From the NCBI GenBank assembly GCA_028736075.1, contig CP117875.1, positions 3,844,001-3,908,000 of the forward strand: DNA of 64,000 nt, written 5' to 3'. The notes below the pieces were generated by a model, which saw nothing but the letters and a program-made list of their open reading frames with translations, searched no databases and was not told the DNA's origin. Positions 42,862 to 51,948 of the stretch are shown here, in pieces. The first letter of the stretch is position 1; each line of letters begins with the position of its first letter. Position numbers and translations under genes: made by a program. The stretch is from Chryseobacterium sp. KACC 21268. GTDB lineage: Bacteria > Bacteroidota > Bacteroidia > Flavobacteriales > Weeksellaceae.

Positions 42862-45800
42862 ATGTATCTCAACTGTCATTCTTATCATAGTCTTCGCTAC
42901 GGCACTTTATCGGTTCAAAATCTGGTAGAGCAAGCTTCCGAACTTGGAATCAAAACATTGGTTTTGAGCGATATTAATACGGTGACCGCCATTTATGATT
43001 TCAAAAAAGAATGTAAAAATGTTGGAATAAAACCAATTGCAGGCATTGAAGTGAGAAAAGAAAATCGACTACTTTACATTGCAATTGCAAAGGAATTCAG
43101 CGGAATTGGAGAAGTGAATAAGATTTTAACTGAACATAATTGCGACGGCGTTGAACTTTCTGAAACGGCACCGAATTACAATCAAGTATTTGTCATTTAT
43201 CCAATTCAAAATATTCCTGAAACTCTAAAAGAAAATGAATTCATCGGAATCCGAGAAGAGGAATTGAATCTGTTGATTCGACCGGAATTTAAAGATAAAA
43301 TCAACAAAATGGTTGTTCTTCAGCCTGTCACTTTCAGCACGAAAAAGGAATATAATCTTCACCGAATCCTAAGAGCGATTGACGGAAATACTTTGATTTC
43401 AAAACTTTCTAATGATGAGATTTGCAGAAAATCGGAACATTTCAAACCGGAAATCGATTTGATAAAATCATTCGAACAATATCCTGAAATCATTAACAAC
43501 ACAAAAAAAATTCTCGCTGAATGTAGTTTTGAATTTACATATAAAGAACCGCGAAGCACTGAAAATAAGAATAAAAAATATTTTAAAGAATCTCTGGAAG
43601 AGGATATGAAATTGTTGAGCGAGCTTGCTTATTCGGGATTGGAAAAACGATATGGCGCAAATGATGAAGTTGCCAGAACCAGAGTTGAAAAAGAACTCAA
43701 GGTGATTGGTGAACTCAAATTTTCGGCGTATTTTCTGATTACCTGGGACATCATTCAATACAGCAACCGAATGGGTTTTATGCACGTCGGGCGAGGAAGT
43801 GGCGCCAATTCCATCGTCAGTTATTGCCTTGAAATTACAGATATTTGTCCGATAGAACTGGACCTGTATTTTGAAAGATTTCTAAATCTGAACCGAACTT
43901 CTCCACCAGATTTCGATATCGACTGGAGTTGGCAAAACCGAGATGCAATCATCCAATATATTTTTGACACCTACGGAAAAGATAAAGTTGCTTTTTGCGG
44001 AACCGATGTTAAATTTAAATATAAATCGATTTTTCGGGAAGTGGGGAAAGCGTTTGGTTTGCCCAAAGAAGAGCTTGACAATCTGGCTGGTAAATCGATG
44101 GAATATCACGACCGAAACTCGATTGTAAAGTTGGTGCAAGAATATGGACAATTAATGGAAAAATTCCCGAACCAACGAAGTATGCACGCTTGCGGAATTT
44201 TGATTTCTGAAGAACCCATCACAACTTACACAGCTTTGGAAATGCCTCCAAAAGGATTTCCAATTGCTCAGTTTGATATGAATGTTGCAGAAGATATTGG
44301 TCTGGAAAAGTTTGACATCCTTTCTCAACGCGGTTTGGGAACCATCAATGACACCGTAGAATTAATCAAAAAAAACAGAGGCATTGAGATTGACATTCGG
44401 GACACTTCTATTTCTAAGGACGAATCTGTTTGCAATGAATATTTAGCGATTGGCAAAACAATCGGCTGTTTTTATATCGAAAGTCCGGCAATGCGTGGAC
44501 TGCTGAGAAGATTGAAATGTGACAATTACAGAACTTTGGTGGCCGCTTCCTCCATCATTCGACCCGGCGTGGCGCAAAGTGGAATGATGCGGGAATATAT
44601 TTTCCGGCACAACCATCCGAATCAGTTCGAATATTTTCATCCAGTCTTTGAGGAAAACCTTAAAGAAACTTATGGCATTATGGTCTATCAGGAGGATGTG
44701 ATTAAGATTGCCCAATATTTTGGGGGACTTTCTCACGCGGATGGTGACATTTTGAGACGGGCGATGAGTGGAAAGGAACGTTCAATTCAGAAATTAAATG
44801 AAGTTAAAGTCAACTTTTTTGAATCCTGTAAAAGAGAAGGACATTCCGAGCAAATGACGACGGAAGCTTTCCGGCAAATTCAATCTTTTGCAGGCTATTC
44901 TTTTTGTAAGGCGCACTCGGCTTCTTATGCAGTGGAAAGTTACCAGAGTTTGTATTTGAAGGTCTATTATCCGTTGGAATTTATGGTTTCGGTCATCAAT
45001 AATCAAGGTGGTTTTTATCGGACGGAAGTTTACATACACGAAGCGAGAATGTCTGGTGCTGATGTCCAAAATCCTTGCGTGAACAACAGCGAATATCAGA
45101 CGATTTTGAAAGGAAAAGAAATCTATCTGGGTTTTATGGTTTTGCAATCGCTGGAAACTAAAATCGCTCAAATCATTTCTGAAGAACGGGAGAAAAACGG
45201 CGATTACAAATCTCTGGAAAACTTCATCAAGCGCATTCCGATTGGGATTGAAACCATTCAAATCTTGATTTTCATTGGTGCTTTCAGATTTACGGGAAAG
45301 CCTAAAAACGAACTTTTGGTGGAAGCGAGATTGTTGTTAATCAATTATAAAGTAGAAAATAGAAATATTGCTCTTTTCGATGAACCGGCCAATGACTTTA
45401 AACTTCCTGAACTGAAACGAGAACAGTTTGAAGATGCTTTTGATGAAGTTGAAATCATCGGATTTCCTGTTTCGTGCAGTCCATTTGACTTGTTACAAAC
45501 CAAATTTAGAGGCAATGTTTTTGTAAAAGATTTGCTGAAGTTTCATAAAAGCCAAGTGAAAATGTTAGCATATTTGATTTCCAGAAAACACGTTCCCACG
45601 AAAAAAGGCGCAATGTTTTTCGGAACTTGGGTTGATGTGAATGGTGATTATTTTGATACCGCTCATTTTCCGGACAGTTTGGAAAAATATCAATTTCAAG
45701 GTGGCGGCTGTTATCTTTTGCTGGGAACCGTGGAAGTGGATTATCATTTTCCGACCATCACGATTCATAAAATGGCAAAGATGCCGATGATTCCTGACCC

Positions 45801-45930
45801 ACGCTACGCTTATGACAAGGAAAAGCAGTACGATGTCCACAAGCAAATCAGAGAAGATGTCAGTATGACGTCCCGAAAACCTTATCCACAGGCACACGAG
45901 ATTAATTTGCCAAGGCAGAAGTTTAATTAA
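42862..45930 (+). CDS. dnaE2: error-prone DnaE2-like DNA polymerase III alpha subunit
   Basis: C-family polymerase of 1022 residues, at the short end for alpha subunits (about 1050-1170) and typical of DnaE2-like proteins. The N-terminal PHP domain (1-70) is degenerate: MYLNCHSYHSLRYGTL and VLSDINTVTAIYDF lack the TDH-type metal motif, so proofreading by PHP is unlikely. The palm has MHVGRGSGANSIVSYCL and PPDFDIDWSWQNRD, with catalytic Asp near 349-351; SMHACGILISEEP, FDILSQRGLGTINDT and KAHSASYAVESYQSLYLKVYYPLEF are conserved blocks. NIALF at 835-839 sits where the clamp motif usually lies. A C-terminal OB-like region (GTWVDVNGDYFDTAHFP) follows. It lies in one operon with the Y-family polymerase, 20 bases apart. 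Confidence 0.9.
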   Translation: MYLNCHSYHSLRYGTLSVQNLVEQASELGIKTLVLSDINTVTAIYDFKKECKNVGIKPIAGIEVRKENRLLYIAIAKEFSGIGEVNKILTEHNCDGVELSETAPNYNQVFVIYPIQNIPETLKENEFIGIREEELNLLIRPEFKDKINKMVVLQPVTFSTKKEYNLHRILRAIDGNTLISKLSNDEICRKSEHFKPEIDLIKSFEQYPEIINNTKKILAECSFEFTYKEPRSTENKNKKYFKESLEEDMKLLSELAYSGLEKRYGANDEVARTRVEKELKVIGELKFSAYFLITWDIIQYSNRMGFMHVGRGSGANSIVSYCLEITDICPIELDLYFERFLNLNRTSPPDFDIDWSWQNRDAIIQYIFDTYGKDKVAFCGTDVKFKYKSIFREVGKAFGLPKEELDNLAGKSMEYHDRNSIVKLVQEYGQLMEKFPNQRSMHACGILISEEPITTYTALEMPPKGFPIAQFDMNVAEDIGLEKFDILSQRGLGTINDTVELIKKNRGIEIDIRDTSISKDESVCNEYLAIGKTIGCFYIESPAMRGLLRRLKCDNYRTLVAASSIIRPGVAQSGMMREYIFRHNHPNQFEYFHPVFEENLKETYGIMVYQEDVIKIAQYFGGLSHADGDILRRAMSGKERSIQKLNEVKVNFFESCKREGHSEQMTTEAFRQIQSFAGYSFCKAHSASYAVESYQSLYLKVYYPLEFMVSVINNQGGFYRTEVYIHEARMSGADVQNPCVNNSEYQTILKGKEIYLGFMVLQSLETKIAQIISEEREKNGDYKSLENFIKRIPIGIETIQILIFIGAFRFTGKPKNELLVEARLLLINYKVENRNIALFDEPANDFKLPELKREQFEDAFDEVEIIGFPVSCSPFDLLQTKFRGNVFVKDLLKFHKSQVKMLAYLISRKHVPTKKGAMFFGTWVDVNGDYFDTAHFPDSLEKYQFQGGGCYLLLGTVEVDYHFPTITIHKMAKMPMIPDPRYAYDKEKQYDVHKQIREDVSMTSRKPYPQAHEINLPRQKFN

Positions 45931-45965
45931 AACAAAAAAACGACCGCCAAAGCAATCGTTTTAAT

Positions 45966-46268
45966 TTATACTATTTCGGAACTAAGACCTTTATCTAATA
46001 ATGCCTGATGCATTGGTTTTAATTTTTCCAAAGCGCCTGTTTTTACGGTGCATTTTCCTTTGTAATGAACGAGCATTGTACATTGTTCTGCCTGTTCCAA
46101 AGTGTGTTCACAGATCTCGATCAAACATTCGATCACGAAATCAAAGGTGTTGACGTCGTCGTTGTGGAGGACAATTTTATAGACTTCGTCTTCCATCTCC
46201 AAAACCGCTACTTCTTCTTCGTACTGGCGTTTTGGTTCGTCATAAGATCTGTTATTATAGATTTTCAT
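45966..46268 (-). CDS. clpS: ATP-dependent Clp protease adaptor ClpS
   Basis: A 100-residue adaptor that delivers N-degron substrates to ClpAP. VYKIVLHNDDVNTFDFVIECLIEIC contains the HNDD motif that opens the N-end recognition pocket, followed by EQAEQCTMLVHYKGKCTVKTGALEKLKPMHQALLDKGL with the conserved MxxxHxxG pattern (here MLVHYKG). Length is usual. It lies 13 bases downstream of the CNNM/CBS transporter gene and is probably cotranscribed with it. Confidence 0.93.
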   Translation of the reverse strand: MKIYNNRSYDEPKRQYEEEVAVLEMEDEVYKIVLHNDDVNTFDFVIECLIEICEHTLEQAEQCTMLVHYKGKCTVKTGALEKLKPMHQALLDKGLSSEIV

Positions 46269-46281
46269 AACGTTGATTTTT

Positions 46282-47637
46282 TTATTCAGTGATCTCGTCT
46301 GTTATATCTTCCAAAAATGGTTTGTCGTATAAAAGCTCTACCAATTCAACACTTTTGTTTTGCATTTTCAAGATCTTGAAATGGTAATTACCATAATCGA
46401 ATTCTTGATTTTCTTCTGGTATATCCTGCAATTCGTTCAAGATAAAGCCTGCAAGCGTATTATATTCTCCTTCTTCAGATGGCGGAATATTCTTCGGAAG
46501 CTGCTCATTGATCTCGTCCAATGGTTGCGTTGCTTTTACCCAATAGATATTTTCGCCCACCTTGTCTACGATCTTTTCTTCCTCGTCTTCCTCATCTTGG
46601 ATCTCTCCAACCAATTCTTCCAGAATATCTTCAAGTGTAATGATTCCTTCGGTTCCTCCGAATTCATCGATCACGATTGCCAAATGTTGTTTCTTCAATT
46701 GGAAAACTTTCAGAAGGTCTGATATTTTCTTGCTGCCGACCACAAAGAATGCTTCTCTCATAAAGCCTCTCAGACTTTCGTGAGAAACTTGTCCTTTGCT
46801 TTTGATATATTCTCTAATGATCTCCTTCGTGTAGAAAATCCCGATAATATTATCAATCGAACCTTCGTAAACAGGAATTCGCGAATAACCGCTTTCCATA
46901 ATTTGGTTGATGATATCTTCCGGATCATCATTGATATCGATGGACGAGATATTCTGTCTGGTGATCATGATCTGCTTTGCATTGTGATCTGTAAAATCGA
47001 ATGCATTTTTGATGATCTCGTAGTTTTCTTCTTCAATTTCGCCGCTGTCAGCCGATTGTTTTACCAACAATTGCAATTCCTCTGTCGAGTGAATATCGTG
47101 TTCCGAAGCTGGAAATATTTTGATTAATTTCAGGAACGCGTTGGATAATGAGTTCATCAACCAGATAAATGGTCGGAAGACATTATAAAAAACGTGCAAT
47201 GGATAAGCGATGAATAGCGTCGTCGCTTCTGACTTTCTGATGGCAATTGATTTAGGTACCAATTCTCCGAAGACGATGTGCATGATCGTGATCAGCAAGA
47301 AACTACAAACGACAGAAATGGTGGTTACAGTTGCTGCTGCCAATTCTATGTTCAAAGAATGGAAAGTTGCTTCGATGATGTGATGCAAGGCACTCTCTCC
47401 TACCCAACCTAAGGCAAGGGAAGCGAGTGTGATCCCCAACTGTGTTGCTGAGAGATAGGCATCAAGATTCTTGATGATGTTTTCGGCTTGTTTGGCCACT
47501 GCATTCCCTTCAGCCGCTTTGATCTGGATTTGGGAATAACGTACTTTTACTATCGAAAATTCGGCGGCTACAAAGAAGCCATTCAGAAGAACTAGAAATA
47601 ATGCTATAAGAAGTTTGACTAAACTATCAGAATCCAT
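46282..47637 (-). CDS. CNNM/CorC-type membrane protein with CBS pair
   Basis: Hemolysin-C/CNNM family transporter, linked to magnesium or cobalt efflux, 451 residues. The DUF21 membrane domain spans about 1-190 in four helices (LLIALFLVLLNGFFVAAEFSIVKVRYSQI, LGWVGESALHHIIEA, VVCSFLLITIMHIVFGELVPKSIAIRKSE with the conserved GELVPK). A CBS pair runs from about 205 to 340 (ILEELVGEIQDEED near the end), and the CorC_HlyC domain follows (YWVKATQPLDEINEQL ... GEYNTLAGFIL). A -7 box is at 47661-47669 and a palindrome TTGTATATACAA lies at 47644-47655. Transport specificity is not shown. Confidence 0.9.
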   Translation of the reverse strand: MDSDSLVKLLIALFLVLLNGFFVAAEFSIVKVRYSQIQIKAAEGNAVAKQAENIIKNLDAYLSATQLGITLASLALGWVGESALHHIIEATFHSLNIELAAATVTTISVVCSFLLITIMHIVFGELVPKSIAIRKSEATTLFIAYPLHVFYNVFRPFIWLMNSLSNAFLKLIKIFPASEHDIHSTEELQLLVKQSADSGEIEEENYEIIKNAFDFTDHNAKQIMITRQNISSIDINDDPEDIINQIMESGYSRIPVYEGSIDNIIGIFYTKEIIREYIKSKGQVSHESLRGFMREAFFVVGSKKISDLLKVFQLKKQHLAIVIDEFGGTEGIITLEDILEELVGEIQDEEDEEEKIVDKVGENIYWVKATQPLDEINEQLPKNIPPSEEGEYNTLAGFILNELQDIPEENQEFDYGNYHFKILKMQNKSVELVELLYDKPFLEDITDEITE

Positions 47638-47660
47638 TTAATGTTGTATATACAATCTGT

Positions 47661-47669
47661 GCAAAGATA
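47661..47669 (-). promoter_or_regulatory. Bacteroidetes-type -7 box for the CNNM gene
   Basis: The minus strand reads TATCTTTGC, 23 bases before the start. The perfect 12-base palindrome TTGTATATACAA (47644-47655) covers the expected start of transcription. Confidence 0.65.
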
Positions 47670-47710
47670 GATATTTTTTTTAACTTGGTAATTAGATGTT
47701 AGTAGTGAGA

Positions 47711-47772
47711 TAAACCACCCCGTCAAAAATTCTTCGAATTTTTGAATCCCCTCCAGAGGATGGGAATTTTTA
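47711..47772 (+). repeat. CCACCCC hairpin repeat, copy 2
   Basis: TAAACCACCCCGTC, AAAAATTCttcgAATTTTT, CCCCTCCAGAGGATGGG. It is followed about 43 bases later by repeat R copy 6, the same arrangement as at 3497-3754. The 418-base gap 47638-48055 contains only this, repeat R and a terminator. Confidence 0.8.
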
Positions 47773-47814
47773 CAAGCAAAATGTCTTTTTTTGATTGAAA
47801 GCTCGTTTTATCTG

Positions 47815-47955
47815 GAAGCTGCAGCCCGACTTGAGTGGAGCTCTTTTTTGGAGTTGGAAAAGCGTGGGCAAAAAAAGCGGGAACGGAAGGCGGAAAAGCT
47901 GCCATAAAAAACAATAAATAGGTTTCGACGAATGTCTAAATAGCTTCCCAAATAA
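47815..47955 (+). repeat. dispersed hairpin repeat R, copy 6, with tail
   Basis: GAAGCTGCAGCCCGACTTGAG ... CTCTTTTTTGG ... CAAAAAAAGCGGG ... GGAAGGCGGAAAAGCTGCC, then the tail TTTCGACGAATGTCTAAATAG at 47922-47942. Confidence 0.85.
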
Positions 47956-47987
47956 AATAATTGAATTGGTACAAACTGTCCTAAATA

Positions 47988-48023
47988 ATAAAAAGCACTG
48001 AAGTTTGACCCTCAATGCTTTTT
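47988..48023 (-). terminator. probable terminator of the ATP synthase operon
   Basis: AAAAAGCA / TGCTTTTT arms with inner TGA/TCA pairing; on the minus strand a T-run follows. It lies 33 bases after the atpG stop. Confidence 0.6.
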
Positions 48024-48055
48024 ATAACTAACTACTAACTTTAACTTTATCTTTA

Positions 48056-48928
48056 TTAACTGTTCTTGAGCGCTTCTGCTCCGGAAACAATTTCTAATAT
48101 TTCGTTGGTGATGGCTGCCTGTCTTGCTTTGTTGTAGAAGATCTTCAGGTCACTTCTAAGTGCGTCTGCATTGTCGGTCGCCTTGTGCATTGCTGTCATC
48201 CTTGCACCGTGTTCTGATGCTACGGAATCCAGAATGGCTTTGAAGATCTGAGTCTTGATTGATTTTGGGATCAAAACATCCAGAATCTCTTTTCTGCCCG
48301 GCTCGAAGATATAATCTACATTGATATCTGCTGAACCAGCTTTCTCTTCTGTTGCTGATGAAATTGGCAAAACCTGCTCTGTCACTACCTCCTGCGTTGC
48401 CGCATTGATAAACTTGTTGTAAACAACATAGACTTTATCAAATTTGCCCGCTTTGAAGTCTGACATTACTTTCTCCGTCATATTTGAAACGTGATCGAAA
48501 GAAAGATTGTCGAAAAGTGAACTGTGGTTTTCGTAAACTGTTTTGTTTCTTCTCACCGCATCGAAGGCTTTTTTACCTACTGTCAAAACTTCGATCTCCG
48601 TGTTTTCGTTTGCAGAAAACTGGATGTTAAGTTCTTTGATCACAGATGAGTTGAAAGCTCCAGCCAAACCTCTGTTGGAAGTCACGGTGATGAAAAGTAC
48701 TTTTTTCACTTCTCTTTCCAATGCAAATTCCGAGATGTTCTCTGCATCAGACGCCGCACTTACATTCTGTATGATCTCCTGAAGTTTTTCAGAATAAGGT
48801 CTTAGCATTACGATCGCATCTTGCGCTTTCTTTAGTTTCGCAGCGGAAACCATCTTCATAGCGCTTGTGATCTGCATCGTAGAAGATATAGATGTAATCC
48901 TGCCTCGTATTTCTTTTAAGTTTGCCAT
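48056..48928 (-). CDS. atpG: ATP synthase F1 gamma subunit
   Basis: Central rotor stalk of the F1 motor, 290 residues. MANLKEIRGRITSISSTMQITSAMKMVSAAKLKKAQDAI is the long N-terminal helix that enters the alpha/beta ring; VTSNRGLAGAFNSSVIKEL begins the Rossmann-like middle; and EHGARMTAMHKATDNADALRSDLKIFYNKARQAAITNEILEIVSGAEAL is the C-terminal helix. It is the last gene of the cluster, after a 70-base spacer filled with GAATTCAAAATC-like words. Confidence 0.96.
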   Translation of the reverse strand: MANLKEIRGRITSISSTMQITSAMKMVSAAKLKKAQDAIVMLRPYSEKLQEIIQNVSAASDAENISEFALEREVKKVLFITVTSNRGLAGAFNSSVIKELNIQFSANENTEIEVLTVGKKAFDAVRRNKTVYENHSSLFDNLSFDHVSNMTEKVMSDFKAGKFDKVYVVYNKFINAATQEVVTEQVLPISSATEEKAGSADINVDYIFEPGRKEILDVLIPKSIKTQIFKAILDSVASEHGARMTAMHKATDNADALRSDLKIFYNKARQAAITNEILEIVSGAEALKNS

Positions 48929-48998
48929 TCTAAGGATTCAAAATTTAATATTCCGAATTCAAAATCTTGAACTTTGAATTCCGAATTTTGAATTAATT

Positions 48999-50576
48999 TT
49001 AGTTGTATTTCGCAGAAAGTTCTGTCGCTACTTGCTTCAAAACGCCAGTCAATTGATCATCAATTTTTCCGGATTTAAGAGCTGCCATTACTTCTGGATG
49101 TTTGTTTTTCAAGAAATCCACATATTCTACCTGGAATTCTTTCACCTTCTTGATAGGGATATTTCTCAATAGATTCTCAGTTCCTGCGTAGATCATCGCT
49201 ACTTGGTTTTCTACCGGAAGTGGAGAGTTCACCGGTTGCTTCAAAAGCTCCACGTTTCTTTCTCCTTTTGAGATCACTGCCATTGTAGCAGCATCCAAAT
49301 CAGAACCGAATTTAGCAAACGCTTCCAATTCTTTATATTGAGCCTGGTCAAGTTTTAATGTACCAGAAACTTTTTTCATTGATTTGATCTGTGCATTACC
49401 ACCAACTCTGGATACAGAGATACCAACGTTGATCGCCGGACGAACTCCTGAGTTGAAAAGATCTGTCTCCAAGAAAATCTGACCATCTGTAATAGAGATT
49501 ACGTTTGTTGGGATATAAGCAGAAACGTCACCAGCCTGAGTTTCGATAATTGGAAGTGCTGTCAAAGATCCGCCACCTTTTACGATCGGTCTTAGAGATT
49601 CTGGCAAATCGTTCATTTGAGAAGCGATCGTGTCATCAGCAATTACTTTTGCTGCTCTTTCCAATAGTCTGGAGTGAAGGTAGAAAACGTCACCTGGATA
49701 AGCCTCACGTCCCGGTGGTCTTCTCAATAGTAGAGAAAGCTCACGGTAAGCAACCGCTTGTTTTGAAAGATCATCATAAACGATCAAAGCGGCACGACCA
49801 GTATCTCTGAAATACTCACCGATAGATGCACCAGCCATTGCAGAATAAACCTGCATTGGAACCGGGTCAGAAGCGTTAGCCGCAACGATCACCGTGTAAG
49901 CCAAAGCACCTTTGTCCTCTAACGTCTTAACGATTTGTGCTACAGTTGAAGCTTTTTGCCCAATTGCAACATATATACAATATACTGGTTGCCCAGCATC
50001 ATAAAATTCTTTTTGATTGATAATGGTATCGATAGCCACAACTGTCTTACCTGTTTGTCTATCACCAATGATCAACTCTCTTTGTCCTCTTCCTACAGGG
50101 ATCATAGAGTCGATAGCAACGATACCAGTTTGAAGTGGCTCTGTTACCGGCTGACGGAAGATAACTCCCGGCGCTTTTCTTTCCAATGGCATTTCGTAAA
50201 GTTCTCCTTGGATAGGTCCTTTTCCATCGATAGGATTACCTAGAGTGTCTACAACTCTACCAAGCATTCCTTCACCAACTTTGATGGAAGAGATTCTGTT
50301 TGTTCTTTTTACAGTATCACCTTCTTTTACCAATTTGGATTCACCAAGAAGTGCAACCCCAACGTTATCTTCTTCAAGGTTAAGTACGATACCTTCTACA
50401 CCAGCTTGGAATCTTACCAATTCTCCGTACTGCACATTTTCCAAACCGTAAACACGGGCAATACCATCACCGATGGTTAATACAGTTCCAACTTCTTCTA
50501 CGTTAGATTGAGTATCGAAATTTGCTAATTGCTGCTTCAGTATCGCTGATACTTCTGCCGGATTTATTTCTGCCAT
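48999..50576 (-). CDS. atpA: ATP synthase F1 alpha subunit
   Basis: Non-catalytic nucleotide-binding subunit, 525 residues. The Walker A is [14 protein letters not shown], with [12 protein letters not shown] before it; [44 protein letters not shown] is the core with the arginine-finger region further on ([22 protein letters not shown]). Complete and typical. It lies between atpH and atpG. Confidence 0.97.
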   Translation of the reverse strand: MAEINPAEVSAILKQQLANFDTQSNVEEVGTVLTIGDGIARVYGLENVQYGELVRFQAGVEGIVLNLEEDNVGVALLGESKLVKEGDTVKRTNRISSIKVGEGMLGRVVDTLGNPIDGKGPIQGELYEMPLERKAPGVIFRQPVTEPLQTGIVAIDSMIPVGRGQRELIIGDRQTGKTVVAIDTIINQKEFYDAGQPVYCIYVAIGQKASTVAQIVKTLEDKGALAYTVIVAANASDPVPMQVYSAMAGASIGEYFRDTGRAALIVYDDLSKQAVAYRELSLLLRRPPGREAYPGDVFYLHSRLLERAAKVIADDTIASQMNDLPESLRPIVKGGGSLTALPIIETQAGDVSAYIPTNVISITDGQIFLETDLFNSGVRPAINVGISVSRVGGNAQIKSMKKVSGTLKLDQAQYKELEAFAKFGSDLDAATMAVISKGERNVELLKQPVNSPLPVENQVAMIYAGTENLLRNIPIKKVKEFQVEYVDFLKNKHPEVMAALKSGKIDDQLTGVLKQVATELSAKYN

Positions 50577-50593
50577 TATATGGTTGTTTTTTC

Positions 50594-51130
50594 TTAATTA
50601 AGTTGAAATTCTTTTTTAATATTGCCCAGTTTTGTTCTTACTGATGCATCGATCTGCTGATCTCCCACTCTTAGGATATAACCTCCCAAGATCTCTGGTT
50701 TTACAATCGTCTCCAAGTCATAGTTGGAAATATTTACCATTTTGGAATCCGTAATGATCTTCTGAATATTTTCTTGCGACAAAGGAGAAGCTGTTACCAA
50801 AGAGATACGCTGCGTACCTTTGATGTCTTCTACTTTATTGATGAATTCCTGAGCGATATTTCTAAGCTGAGATTCTCTGCCTTGTTTGATGACCAATCTG
50901 ATGATGTTCTTCGAAACCGGAGAGAAATCTTTGAAGATCTCCAAAGCGATCGCTTCTTTCTTTTTTGCATCAATGATCGGCGTATTCACAAACTGATTCA
51001 GTTCTTTGGAAGAAGACATGATTTTCACAATATCCTTCATCTCACCGAAAACAGCATCTGTGTTACCAGACTCCTGCGTGAAATCCAATAGACCTTGAGC
51101 GTATCTTTTAGCTACTTTAGATGTTAACAT
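50594..51130 (-). CDS. atpH: ATP synthase F1 delta subunit
   Basis: Peripheral-stalk cap of F1, 178 residues. [59 protein letters not shown] is the N-terminal six-helix domain; the C-terminal strand region ends [36 protein letters not shown], with the family's GGxxLRVGDxxxDxS motif. It starts five bases after atpF. Confidence 0.95.
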   Translation of the reverse strand: MLTSKVAKRYAQGLLDFTQESGNTDAVFGEMKDIVKIMSSSKELNQFVNTPIIDAKKKEAIALEIFKDFSPVSKNIIRLVIKQGRESQLRNIAQEFINKVEDIKGTQRISLVTASPLSQENIQKIITDSKMVNISNYDLETIVKPEILGGYILRVGDQQIDASVRTKLGNIKKEFQLN

Positions 51131-51135
51131 CCTGA

Positions 51136-51633
51136 TTAGTTAAGGTTAGATTTGTTAAGAATATTTTCTACCAAAGCGTTCTGCGCGCCATCGTTGTCCA
51201 ATTTCTCTTTAAGGATATTTTCAGCGATGCTTACAGACAAAGTTCCGATCTGAGTTTTGATGTCTGCCATAGCAGCATTTTTCTCAGTCTGGATAGATTG
51301 TCTAGCTGCTTCGATCATTTTTTCGCCTTCAACTTTAGCGCTGTCCTTAGCTTGATTTACGATCTTATCTTTCATATCTCTAGCTTCTTTCAAGATACCA
51401 TCTCTTTCAGCTCTAGCCTCACGAAGGATTCTTTCGTTATCTTCTTTCAACTGTGCCATTTCTTGTTTAGCCAATTTAGCTTGATTAAGAGCATCGATAA
51501 TAGATGTTTCTCTCTCGTCTATTGATTTAAGAATTGGTTTCCAGGCAAACTTTCCTAATACAAAAAGTAAGATCAAGAAAATGATCGTCTGAATGATAAA
51601 TAATCCTGATGAAAACTGATGAAGTAATTCCAT
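51136..51633 (-). CDS. atpF: ATP synthase F0 b subunit
   Basis: Peripheral stalk, 165 residues. One N-terminal membrane helix (LFIIQTIIFLILLFVLGKFAW, about 11-31), then a long charged coiled coil (ERETSIIDALNQAKLAKQEMAQLKEDNERILREARAERDGIL) and the dimerisation/delta-binding region ending ILNKSNLN. Typical for Bacteroidetes b subunits. It is between atpE and atpH. Confidence 0.94.
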   Translation of the reverse strand: MELLHQFSSGLFIIQTIIFLILLFVLGKFAWKPILKSIDERETSIIDALNQAKLAKQEMAQLKEDNERILREARAERDGILKEARDMKDKIVNQAKDSAKVEGEKMIEAARQSIQTEKNAAMADIKTQIGTLSVSIAENILKEKLDNDGAQNALVENILNKSNLN

Positions 51634-51720
51634 TATATAGTTAGATTAAGTTTTTTAAATTTTTAAATTAAACATTGTTGCAACCAACCGTTGCAACAAT
51701 GTTTTAGTTTTGTTTGGGGC

Positions 51721-51912
51721 TTATGATGCGAACAACGCAGCAAAAGCAACACCTTCTACCAATGCAGCAGCAATAAGCATCGCAGTTTGGATCTTTCCAG
51801 ATTGCTCTGGTTGTCTAGCGATTGCTTCAAGAGCAGCCGCACCGATTTTTCCAAGACCGATACCTACACCAATAACGATAAGTCCGCTACCAATAATTTT
51901 AGGAATTTCCAT
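51721..51912 (-). CDS. atpE: ATP synthase F0 c subunit
   Basis: Proteolipid rotor ring subunit, 63 residues in two hydrophobic helices joined by the polar loop ARQPEQ. Helix 1 is GSGLIVIGVGIGLGKIGAAALEA and helix 2 is TAMLIAAALVEGVAFAALFAS, with the ion-binding Glu in LVEGVAFA. The neighbouring residues do not show the Na+-type Ser/Gln pattern, so proton coupling is inferred. Confidence 0.95.
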   Translation of the reverse strand: MEIPKIIGSGLIVIGVGIGLGKIGAAALEAIARQPEQSGKIQTAMLIAAALVEGVAFAALFAS

Positions 51913-51948
51913 AATATATAATTTAAAAAATTGTTTTTATAATTTTAA

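Noticed and set aside
45935-45965. Terminator after dnaE2
   Set aside because: AAACGA/TCGTTT arms are short with a long loop and could be chance; not listed as a feature.
47773-48055. tRNA or other classic RNA gene in the larger gaps
   Set aside because: No cloverleaf with TTC-loop and acceptor pairing was found there or in 2218-2533, 26133-26579 or 53732-54436; the structure is explained by the repeat families.
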